From assembly GCA_910586715.1 (NCBI GenBank), contig CAJUJG010000037.1:1-22503 (forward strand): 22,503 bases of DNA, written 5' to 3'. This stretch comes from an uncultured Lachnospiraceae bacterium. GTDB taxonomy: Bacteria > Bacillota > Clostridia > Lachnospirales > Lachnospiraceae. Under the pieces are notes generated by a model. The model did not search any database, was not told the DNA's origin, and worked only from the letters and a program-made list of their open reading frames with translations. Shown here one piece after another: positions 5,566 through 12,408 of this stretch (position 1 is its first letter; every line of letters starts with the position of its first letter). Both the position numbers and the translations under genes were made by a program.

Positions 5566-6258
5566 ATGGAACTAAATACAATTACAAAAATGACACGGCA
5601 TGAATTAATGGAATGTATCGGAACTAAAAAAAACGAAATGATTGAAAAATTAAAAACAGGCGAAACACAGCCTTCCTTTGCAATCGGCGCTGAATCATAT
5701 ACTGTAAACGAATGGGATAAGCTGATCCATAAATTTGACAAAAACCTTGAAAACGACAAAGAATCCTTATCCGTCGATTTATCAGTGCCTGAAACGACAA
5801 AAAGAAACTACTTTTTTGAAAAAATAAACGGCACTTACAAAGGACCAGCCGTCCCTTATGAATATTTGGCAAAGGATGGCGTCATTACATACAAAGGCGT
5901 TATCTTTACCTGTAATTCGGATTGGAATGCAATCTGTTTGGGCGATATGAGCAATCGAAAGAACGTTCTCACCATTCCTTTGTCAGAGGGCGGCTGCCTT
6001 ATGGTCAACAGGGACAATTTCGGCGACTTATCGCAGGCAATCACAATGTTTTCGCCGGAGGACCAAAACCGAATTCTGCGTGCAATCGCTGACGACAAGA
6101 AAGCACAGTCGGCTTTGGAAGAAATCGAAGAAGAAAAAAGCAGCATCGGAGATGACGCGGACAAAAAAATATTTGAGGACGAAGAACTTCAAATGGCAAT
6201 TCTGAACCAATTAATTGCGGACACAACCACACAAACCCAAAATAATAAGAGAGTGTAG
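5566..6258 (+). CDS. Uncharacterised 230-residue orphan protein
   Basis: No named family is recognised with confidence. The protein is soluble. An N-terminal helical part contains FAIGAESYTVNEWDKLI (38-54). A central beta-rich part (about 88-150) contains GVITYKGVIFTCN, NAICLGDM, VLTIPLSEGGCLMVNRD and two of the three Cys. A helical, very acidic end follows, containing MFSPEDQNRILRAIADDKKAQ (161-181). I recall both the IGAxSYTxxEWDKL and IPLSxGGCLxVNRD strings from unannotated Lachnospiraceae proteins, but this is memory, not a search. The ATG is preceded by AAAGGA at 11-12 bases, a rather long spacing. It is a single-gene plus-strand unit among minus-strand operons, with its own terminator overlapping the stop codon. 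Function is unknown. Confidence 0.78.
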   Translation: MELNTITKMTRHELMECIGTKKNEMIEKLKTGETQPSFAIGAESYTVNEWDKLIHKFDKNLENDKESLSVDLSVPETTKRNYFFEKINGTYKGPAVPYEYLAKDGVITYKGVIFTCNSDWNAICLGDMSNRKNVLTIPLSEGGCLMVNRDNFGDLSQAITMFSPEDQNRILRAIADDKKAQSALEEIEEEKSSIGDDADKKIFEDEELQMAILNQLIADTTTQTQNNKRV

Positions 6259-6287
6259 CTTTGCACTCTCTTACTTTTTCGTTTTTT
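6247..6287 (+). terminator. Terminator overlapping the stop codon, shared by convergent genes
   Basis: AAGAGAGTG (6247-6255) pairs with CACTCTCTT (6264-6272) over 9 perfect bp. The plus strand then reads TTTTTCGTTTTTT. The left arm encodes the last three amino acids of the plus-strand gene and the stop codon lies in the loop. The convergent minus-strand gene ends at 6286, so the same hairpin can stop it as well, with a weaker T-tract in that direction. Confidence 0.85.
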
Positions 6288-7416
6288 AATATGCATTTAT
6301 GAGCACCGGCTCATTAAACTGATGACAATAGCGCTCTGCACGTTCAAAAATCACGACATCCGGCTTGTATTCCTCATACATACTGTACTCAAACTTATCG
6401 GGATGCTCCCAGTGCACCTCCTTGTAATACCCTTTGCACACAACGGACAAAAAACCGCCAAAGGAATCTCCAACAAACAAAAGCACTTCATCCCGATACT
6501 GCTCCTTGTCTGCCGATTCCTTTTCAAAGGAATAAACCGTGTCAATGTTAAACTTATCCGCTAATCCTGCGATATATGCAAGGTCGCCTACATAGTCCGT
6601 AACGTCTGCCTCGAACTGCACGTCCTCAAGCTTGGAATACGTTCCGTATGCCTCCCGAAACAGCTCCTGCATTGCCACAAAAGAGCCTTTCTGATTACAG
6701 TGCGTATCGGTCAGATAATAGAGCTGTGCATCCTTTTTTTTCTCAATCAGCGCATCCTTTGGATAAACAAACGTCACATCCGTATGCTCTGCCATATAAT
6801 CCGCAAGCTGCCGTCCCCTTGACACTTCACTGACTCTTGCAATCGTATCGGGCATGTTTTCCTCATAAACCATTTCCTTATTCGGCATACACATCACATA
6901 AAACGCGATACCCTTCGATTCAAGATGCGCCTTCGTCGCTACAAGATTTGCCGCAATCTCTTCAAGCTGCTCATTGGAAAAATGGTCAATGCCCATATAA
7001 TCCCAAATGGGAGGATGACCGTCAAGCTCCGTCTTATAAAAAAGCATATTGTTTTTTCCCATAAGTACCTGTGTCGATTCAATATAAGTTCCGCCTGTAA
7101 GCAGCGATGTCAGCCCGGTATTAAATGATATCAGCTGGGACCTGCCAAAAAGGCTGTCCGTAAAACGGTTGATTTTGTTTTGCAATTTTATAAATCCCGC
7201 TTCCTGTGCCGGCTGTGTGGCGTCGGCCGTCTGCGTTTCACTTTCCTCAGTGCGGTTTTGACCTGCACTCGTTCCGTTATTCTCAAGAATAGCCTGCTCC
7301 TGTTTTGTAAGCTGCTCTTCTGACTGCGGCATCAAATTTTGCACCACAGTCACAGCCGGTATCACAAGAATGAATGCCAAAAAGGCAATTGCTATCCATT
7401 TCTCTGTGTTTTTCAT
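6286..7416 (-). CDS. DHHW/AlgJ-AlgX-like SGNH acetyl-transfer partner
   Basis: The 376-residue protein is anchored or exported by one N-terminal helix (7-28), followed by a Gln/Glu/Thr-rich linker (30-72). The extracytoplasmic domain matches the DHHW/AlgJ type: GRSQLISFNTGL (91-102), a GIDHF segment (142-146), DTHCNQKG (237-244, Asp and His of the SGNH-like site) and LFVGDSFGGF (313-322, likely nucleophile Ser). The usual HW block near the end is represented by VVIFERAERY. Such proteins work with an MBOAT protein that passes acyl groups across the membrane, to O-acetylate alginate in Pseudomonas and other exported polymers elsewhere. The MBOAT gene lies immediately upstream (65-base gap), supporting that pairing. 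GGAG precedes the ATG at 5 bases. The polymer substrate is unknown. Confidence 0.82.
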   Translation of the reverse strand: MKNTEKWIAIAFLAFILVIPAVTVVQNLMPQSEEQLTKQEQAILENNGTSAGQNRTEESETQTADATQPAQEAGFIKLQNKINRFTDSLFGRSQLISFNTGLTSLLTGGTYIESTQVLMGKNNMLFYKTELDGHPPIWDYMGIDHFSNEQLEEIAANLVATKAHLESKGIAFYVMCMPNKEMVYEENMPDTIARVSEVSRGRQLADYMAEHTDVTFVYPKDALIEKKKDAQLYYLTDTHCNQKGSFVAMQELFREAYGTYSKLEDVQFEADVTDYVGDLAYIAGLADKFNIDTVYSFEKESADKEQYRDEVLLFVGDSFGGFLSVVCKGYYKEVHWEHPDKFEYSMYEEYKPDVVIFERAERYCHQFNEPVLINAY

Positions 7417-7481
7417 ATATACTCCTATCTGCGCGTACGCTTATCCTCCGTTTTCCAATGTTTATAACCTTACGCTATATC

Positions 7482-8891
7482 CTAGAAGTTAAAATAAATA
7501 AACGGATTATACGCGTTGTTGCTGATAAACGATACACTGACTACAAGGCAAATCACAAGACCAACTGCATACACGGTCTGCCATACTCTGTTTGTCTCAA
7601 GCTTTTTATCAAGCCACGGCATAAGCGGTACGCTTCCTATGACTGCAAAAATAAAGTATATCCAATTCTGTGCGATGTATGCCCATACGGACTTGTCCAA
7701 AAAGCCCTTCGCGCCGATTCCAAACATCGCTTTGATATAAAGGAAGGCGTTTCCCATTCCCGTGGAGCGGAAAATCACCCAGCCGATGATAACCAGCACC
7801 ATCGTATACAGGTGTCCCCACCAGTGTTCCTTTTTGGAAAGCCCTGTAAGCTTCTCAAAGGTAAGTATTACAAAGTACATCAACCCCCATGCGATAAACG
7901 TCCAGTTCGCGCCATGCCAAATACCGGTGAGCAGCCATACCACAAATAAATTAAAAACGACTCTCGGTAATGAAACCCTGCTGCCGCCCAACGGAAAATA
8001 TACATAATCCCGAAACCACGTCTGCATCGAAATATGCCAGCGCCTCCAAAACTCGGAAACACTTTTGGAAATATACGGATAGCGGAAATTTTCCTCAAAA
8101 TGGAATCCGAACATCTGTCCCAAGCCGATTGCCATATCGGAATATCCCGAAAAGTCAAAGAAAATTTGGAATGTATAGGCAATGGCTCCCAGCCACGCCA
8201 TACACGCCGAACCTTGAAATTCGCCGCTGATAATCAGTCCAAAGGCATGGTCGGCAACTAACGCCATATTATTTGCAATCAGTACCTTCTTTGCCAGTCC
8301 CACGCAAAAGCGCGCAGCACCTGCCGAAAAATCACTAAAATTCTCCACACGGTGCTCTATTTGGTCCGCAATTGTTTCATACCGCACAATCGGACCTGCA
8401 ATCAGCTGGGGGAAAAGCGCAATGTAAAGCCCGACATTCAGTGGATTTTTCTGTACCTTTCCGCGCTTGCGGTACACGTCGATAACGTACGACATCGCCT
8501 GGAACGTAAAGAATGAAATCCCGATTGGAAGCGGCACAATCGGCACCGGTATCGCGGTATGCAGAAACCGGTTTATCTGCAGCACCGTAAATTCGCTGTA
8601 TTTATACCACCCCAAAACGCCGATATTGACACCAACCAAAATCACAAACATCAGTACGCAAATCCATTTTTTCCCACGGAAACGGTCTATGAGAAGTCCC
8701 ATAAGCCAGTTAAACAGAATACTTCCCATCATCAGATACACGTACACAGGTTCGCCCCATGCATAGAAAAAGAGGCTTGCCGCCAAAAGAAAAATATTTT
8801 TCAGGGTCCTTGTCTTGCGAAGCAGCGCATAGTAAACTACAAGAACCACCGGCAAAAATACAAACAAAAAAACTTCACTTGGAAAAAGCAT
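7482..8891 (-). CDS. MBOAT O-acyltransferase (AlgI/PatA-like)
   Basis: This 469-residue polytopic protein carries the MBOAT signatures FSGYSDMAIGLGQMFGF (247-263), FWRRWHISMQTWFRDYVYFP (281-300) and LTGIWHGANW (321-330), whose His 326 is the invariant catalytic residue. It is expected to take an acyl group, usually acetyl, from a cytoplasmic donor and hand it through the membrane to the DHHW/AlgJ-like partner encoded next. The frame extends four codons upstream to 8903, but the GGAGG ribosome binding site lies inside those codons, five bases before the ATG at 8891, so the protein begins MLFPSEVFLF. Together the two genes form a surface-polymer O-acylation module. Genes for the polymer itself are not visible in the window. 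Confidence 0.93.
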   Translation of the reverse strand: MLFPSEVFLFVFLPVVLVVYYALLRKTRTLKNIFLLAASLFFYAWGEPVYVYLMMGSILFNWLMGLLIDRFRGKKWICVLMFVILVGVNIGVLGWYKYSEFTVLQINRFLHTAIPVPIVPLPIGISFFTFQAMSYVIDVYRKRGKVQKNPLNVGLYIALFPQLIAGPIVRYETIADQIEHRVENFSDFSAGAARFCVGLAKKVLIANNMALVADHAFGLIISGEFQGSACMAWLGAIAYTFQIFFDFSGYSDMAIGLGQMFGFHFEENFRYPYISKSVSEFWRRWHISMQTWFRDYVYFPLGGSRVSLPRVVFNLFVVWLLTGIWHGANWTFIAWGLMYFVILTFEKLTGLSKKEHWWGHLYTMVLVIIGWVIFRSTGMGNAFLYIKAMFGIGAKGFLDKSVWAYIAQNWIYFIFAVIGSVPLMPWLDKKLETNRVWQTVYAVGLVICLVVSVSFISNNAYNPFIYFNF

Positions 8892-8946
8892 CTTAACCTC
8901 CATGTTGCCAACACACTGCGAATTTGGGCGTCAGCACAAATTTGCT

Positions 8947-8973
8947 GGTTGAAGAATCAAGGATTCTTCAACC
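8947..8973 (-). repeat. 12-bp perfect hairpin between dapF and the MBOAT gene
   Basis: GGTTGAAGAATC (8947-8958) and GATTCTTCAACC (8962-8973) pair perfectly around a 3-base loop, seven bases past the dapF stop codon. No T-run follows on either strand. It may be an RNA processing or stability element, or a partial terminator that separates the metabolic genes from the acylation pair. Confidence 0.6.
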
Positions 8974-8979
8974 TTCCTC

Positions 8980-9831
8980 CTACAGTTCCACTTCGCCGTC
9001 AAACACTGTTACAGCCGGTCCCGTCATATAGACTACATTGTTTTCCTGATCCCACTCACACACGATCACGCCGCCAAGCACATGCACATTGACGCGTGTA
9101 TCCGTTAAACCGCCAAGCACGCCCGCAACTGCCGTCGCACAGCACCCTGTTCCGCACGCAAGCGTTTCGCCCGTACCGCGTTCCCACACGCGCATCTGCA
9201 CATTCTGCCGGTCTATGACATGCACAAACTCTGTGTTTGTCCGCTCCGGAAAGCAATCATGATTTTCGAAAGACGGTCCCACAGACTCCAAATCAAATCT
9301 GCGTATATCCTCTATCTCATTCAAAAATACGACGGCATGCGGATTCCCCATTGAAACACAAGTCATTTTATATGCTGTTCCCAAAACAGAAATCTCTTCG
9401 CCAATCACCCGGGACTTTATTGAATGCACCGGCACTTTTGACGCCTCCAATATCGGCGCTCCCATATTGACGCGGACCATATCCACCTTATTATCCGCCC
9501 CCACGCTAAGCTCCAAATATTTCACACTTCCAAAACTTTCTATGGTAATGTTTGTCTGATCCGTCAATCCATAATCGTAGACATATTTTGCCACGCAGCG
9601 GATACCGTTTCCGCACATCTGTGCACGGCTGCCGTCCGCATTGTACATTTCCATCTCAAACATTGCCTGTTTTCCCTGATTAATAAAGATTACGCCGTCC
9701 GCGCCGATACCGAAATGCCTGTCACTCAGTTTTCTTACCATCTCCGGCTTTTTATCAGACGCTATCTGCTCACGCATGCCGTTTACATAAACATAATCAT
9801 TTCCGCATCCATGCATTTTCGTAAATTTCAT
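8980..9831 (-). CDS. dapF: Diaminopimelate epimerase
   Basis: This enzyme converts LL- to meso-diaminopimelate, the last step before lysine and the meso-DAP used in peptidoglycan. The 283-residue protein opens with KMHGCGNDYVY. Both catalytic cysteines are present: Cys73 in AQMCGNGIRC and Cys226 in GETLACGTGC, with the substrate-binding MGNPHAVVF (161-169) and ERGTGET (217-223) blocks intact. Length is typical. AGGAG lies seven bases before the ATG. It follows the ANTAR gene by 28 bases, so it is likely co-transcribed with glnA, linking amino-acid nitrogen metabolism with wall precursor supply. The hairpin at 8947-8973 separates it from the MBOAT gene. Confidence 0.97.
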   Translation of the reverse strand: MKFTKMHGCGNDYVYVNGMREQIASDKKPEMVRKLSDRHFGIGADGVIFINQGKQAMFEMEMYNADGSRAQMCGNGIRCVAKYVYDYGLTDQTNITIESFGSVKYLELSVGADNKVDMVRVNMGAPILEASKVPVHSIKSRVIGEEISVLGTAYKMTCVSMGNPHAVVFLNEIEDIRRFDLESVGPSFENHDCFPERTNTEFVHVIDRQNVQMRVWERGTGETLACGTGCCATAVAGVLGGLTDTRVNVHVLGGVIVCEWDQENNVVYMTGPAVTVFDGEVEL

Positions 9832-9859
9832 AATCCATCTCCTCTACTTTCACCGCCTG

Positions 9860-10402
9860 TTAACTCAACGCCAGAAGTATCTGCGCCGTCTCCACAAGAC
9901 TGACGCTGTTATCCATGCTGCGCTTTAACAGATAGCGGTGTGCTTCATCCTCTGTCATATTGTTGCGCTCAATCAAAAGCTGCTTTGCTTGCCTAATAAT
10001 CGCTTCGTCCTGCGCATTGCGCACACGCGGGGCCTCTTTTTTCTTCTTTTTGCGTCGCATCGCTTCCTGCAGCATCATCCCGACCGTGTTGATCAGCTCG
10101 TGTACCTTTAGCGGCATTGCAAGACCGATAATGCCCGTCCCCGTCACCTCGGAAATCACGTTTTGCGGCGCCATAACCAACATCTCAAAGTCCGCGGAAA
10201 GATTGTTTCTAAGCTCCACACAAATCATATCGGAAAGGCGGTACCCCGAAATGATCATTCCATAGTGAAATTCGTCCGCAAACCCCAGCGCCTGTGCACC
10301 GGAGGTACAGACAGCCGTCACGCGGATTCCATTCTTTACCAAAATATTCTTAATGCTCTTCGCTTCCTCTATTTTGGCAAAAACCACAATGATATTTGTC
10401 AT
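9860..10402 (-). CDS. ANTAR-domain RNA-binding regulator with degenerate receiver
   Basis: The 180-residue protein pairs a receiver-like domain (1-112) with a C-terminal ANTAR domain (about 125-178, three helices ending MDNSVSLVETAQILLALS), joined by a basic KKKKK linker. ANTAR proteins act as antiterminators that bind paired hairpins in nascent mRNA leaders. In the receiver the strand that normally ends in the phosphoacceptor Asp reads YGMIISGYRLSD, with Ser52 at that place, and the usual KP motif is MPLKVHEL, so phosphorylation control is doubtful. The frame opens at 10417, but GGAGGT lies inside those codons, so the ATG at 10402 is the start. It lies 41 bases after glnA, an arrangement found in clostridia, which suggests a nitrogen-related signal. 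No ANTAR hairpin pair was recognised in the glnA leader. Confidence 0.85.
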   Translation of the reverse strand: MTNIIVVFAKIEEAKSIKNILVKNGIRVTAVCTSGAQALGFADEFHYGMIISGYRLSDMICVELRNNLSADFEMLVMAPQNVISEVTGTGIIGLAMPLKVHELINTVGMMLQEAMRRKKKKKEAPRVRNAQDEAIIRQAKQLLIERNNMTEDEAHRYLLKRSMDNSVSLVETAQILLALS

Positions 10403-10443
10403 TGGTACACCTCCCATTTACACCAGCCGCCCTACGAGGTGCC

Positions 10444-11775
10444 TTATATTTTGTACAGATATGACGCAATCTCCCAATCCGTTACCTGTGCGTCATATGT
10501 CTTCCACGCTGCCATCTTTGCATCATAAATTTGTTCAAATACACGTTCTCCCACCAAGTCCCGTAAGAGGGAATCCCGCTTCATTTCCTTACACGCCTGA
10601 AAGAGGTCCGTAGGAAGCTCCTCGATGCCGCGCCTTACTGCCTCCTCCTCGGAAATAGAATTGATGTTATCACGCACCTGTGCACCGGGGTCGATTTTAT
10701 TTCGGATACCGTCAAGCCCTGCCATAAGACATGCCGCAATGGCAAGATACGGGTTTGCCGAAGGGTCGGGACTTCTAAGCTCAATTCTTGTATGTTCTCC
10801 CCGGATATTCGGTATCCGAATGAGTGTGTTGGCGCCAAGTGTGCTCCACGCGATATAGACCGGCGCCTCAAAGCCCGGTTTTAAGCGTTTGTAGGAATTC
10901 ACAAGCGGATTGGTAACCGCACAGATGCCCTTTACATGCTTCATCAGTCCGCCCATAAACCAGTACGCCTCGCGGCTTAGACCATTTTCTCCATTTTGGT
11001 CGTCAAACACATTTTTTCCGTCCTTACTCAGCGACATGTTGATATGCATTCCGGAACCGCAAAATTCCTTACGCGGTTTCGGCATAAACGTACCATGCAG
11101 TCCGTGACGCTTTGCAATCGTCTTTACGGCGAGCTTGAACGTCATAATATTATCCGCCGTATTGAGCGCTTCATCATAGCGGAAGTCCACCTCATGCTGC
11201 GAGGGCGCCTTCTCATGATGGCTTGCCTCCACATCAAACCCCATATCCTCAAGGGTCAGCACAATATCCCTTCTCGCATTCTCGCCGTTGTCAAGCGGTC
11301 CCATATCGAGAAATCCCGCCTGCTCGTCCGTATTGGTGGTCGGTCTGCCGTTTTCGTCTGCATTAAAAAGGAAAAATTCACACTCCGGTCCTACCTCAAA
11401 AGTATACCCCATCTCGGCAGCCTGCTTAATCGCTTTCTTTAATATGTAGCGGCAGTCTCCTTCAAAAGGCGTGCGGTCTGCACGGTACACATCACAGATA
11501 AAGCGCGCCACTTTCCCCTGCTGCGGTCGCCACGGAAAAATTGCAAAGGTATCCAAATCAGGATAAAGAAACATATCCGCATTGTCTGTCGGAAGCATTC
11601 CTTCAACAAGAGAACAGTCAAACATGCAGTCATTGTTAAGCGCCTTTTCCAGCTGCCCGACCGTAATTGCCACATTCTTGAAATTACCTTCAATGTCCGT
11701 AAACTGCATACGGATAAACTCTACGTCATCTTCCTCAACCATATTGATAATATCCTGTTTCGTATACTTTGCCAT
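10444..11775 (-). CDS. glnA: Glutamine synthetase, type I
   Basis: This enzyme condenses glutamate and ammonia to glutamine with ATP, the main ammonia assimilation step. At 443 residues it has the size of the GSI-alpha class. Visible signatures are FTDIEGNFKNVAI at the N-terminus, EVGPECEFFLF, the KPLxGxGxHxN-type FCGSGMHINMSL, NSYKRLKPGFEAP, RIPNIRGEHTRIELRSPDPS and ANPYLAIAACLMAGLDGI. The adenylylation loop Tyr of GSI-beta is not expected in this class. The frame is open to 11877; I chose the ATG at 11775 (MAKYTKQDII) from the family N-terminus and an AAGGAG about 10 bases upstream, with the in-frame ATG at 11784 as an alternative. It heads the operon with the ANTAR gene and dapF and is divergent from the FMN-bind-like gene across about 90 bases. 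Confidence 0.97.
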   Translation of the reverse strand: MAKYTKQDIINMVEEDDVEFIRMQFTDIEGNFKNVAITVGQLEKALNNDCMFDCSLVEGMLPTDNADMFLYPDLDTFAIFPWRPQQGKVARFICDVYRADRTPFEGDCRYILKKAIKQAAEMGYTFEVGPECEFFLFNADENGRPTTNTDEQAGFLDMGPLDNGENARRDIVLTLEDMGFDVEASHHEKAPSQHEVDFRYDEALNTADNIMTFKLAVKTIAKRHGLHGTFMPKPRKEFCGSGMHINMSLSKDGKNVFDDQNGENGLSREAYWFMGGLMKHVKGICAVTNPLVNSYKRLKPGFEAPVYIAWSTLGANTLIRIPNIRGEHTRIELRSPDPSANPYLAIAACLMAGLDGIRNKIDPGAQVRDNINSISEEEAVRRGIEELPTDLFQACKEMKRDSLLRDLVGERVFEQIYDAKMAAWKTYDAQVTDWEIASYLYKI

Positions 11776-11865
11776 ATCGTTCATTCTCCTTTTCCTCAAA
11801 TCATTATGCATAAACCGTTCTGCTCGCTCATACCTTATAAAAAAGAATGAAACGGAGTCCTGCTT

Positions 11866-12408
11866 ATGAGCTCTCATACCAAAATCGTTGTCCTTCGTTC
11901 AAAGGAATTAGTTTATGCACTTGTGCTTATTGTGATAAGTGTACTTATAATAATGACAGCCGTGTCACTTTTTGTTCCGCAAAAGGAAACTGCCGCAGAG
12001 CATACAAATCCGCAGGCGGAAACCGAAAGCGAACCGGTAACCGAAAGCGCCGAACCGCAAAGCGCAGGTGAAGCTTCTTCTCCTCAGTACGTTCCCGGCA
12101 TTTACAGCAGCGCAATCAAGCTGGGGAGCGCAAATGTGGAGCTTCAGATTACGGTGGACGCAGACCATATCAACTCCATAACACTCTCGAACCTAGATGA
12201 ATCGGTTTCCACACTCTATCCGCTGATGCAGCCGACATTAAGCGAACTGTCGGCAAGCATACTCGAAAATCAAAGCCTTGACGGAATCAGCTATACCGAC
12301 GAAAACCGCTACACCTCAATGCTTTTGATGCAGGCAATCAGCGCCACGCTTGACAAGGCGCTGGTATCGGAAAACGCCGACTCACCGGATATGAGCACGA
12401 TTTACTAA
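11866..12408 (+). CDS. Single-pass membrane protein with degenerate FMN-bind-like domain
   Basis: The 180-residue protein has a short basic start, one membrane helix (about 15-37), an acidic Glu/Thr/Ser/Pro linker (40-74) and an extracytoplasmic domain (76-166). The domain follows the pattern of FMN-bind (NqrC/RnfG type) domains: PGIYSSAIKLG, VELQITVDADHINSITL, a mid-helix LMQPTLSELSASILENQS, then LDGISYTDENRYTSMLLMQAISATLDKAL. In active proteins that last segment reads SGATxTS and its Thr carries FMN. Here the SGAT part is replaced by YTDENRYTS, so covalent flavin attachment is unlikely by sequence. Function is unknown. ACGGAG precedes the ATG at 8 bases. It is divergent from glnA and overlaps the end of nadE by four bases in convergent orientation. 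Confidence 0.7.
   Translation: MSSHTKIVVLRSKELVYALVLIVISVLIIMTAVSLFVPQKETAAEHTNPQAETESEPVTESAEPQSAGEASSPQYVPGIYSSAIKLGSANVELQITVDADHINSITLSNLDESVSTLYPLMQPTLSELSASILENQSLDGISYTDENRYTSMLLMQAISATLDKALVSENADSPDMSTIY

Noticed and set aside
7374..9092. Long plus-strand frames opposite the MBOAT and dapF genes
   Set aside because: They are antisense shadows of genes with clear family motifs and show no recognisable domains.
11776..11865. Search for ANTAR dual hairpins or a riboswitch in the glnA leader
   Set aside because: Only about 90 bases separate the divergent genes and I found no pair of hexaloop hairpins and no convincing promoter pair.
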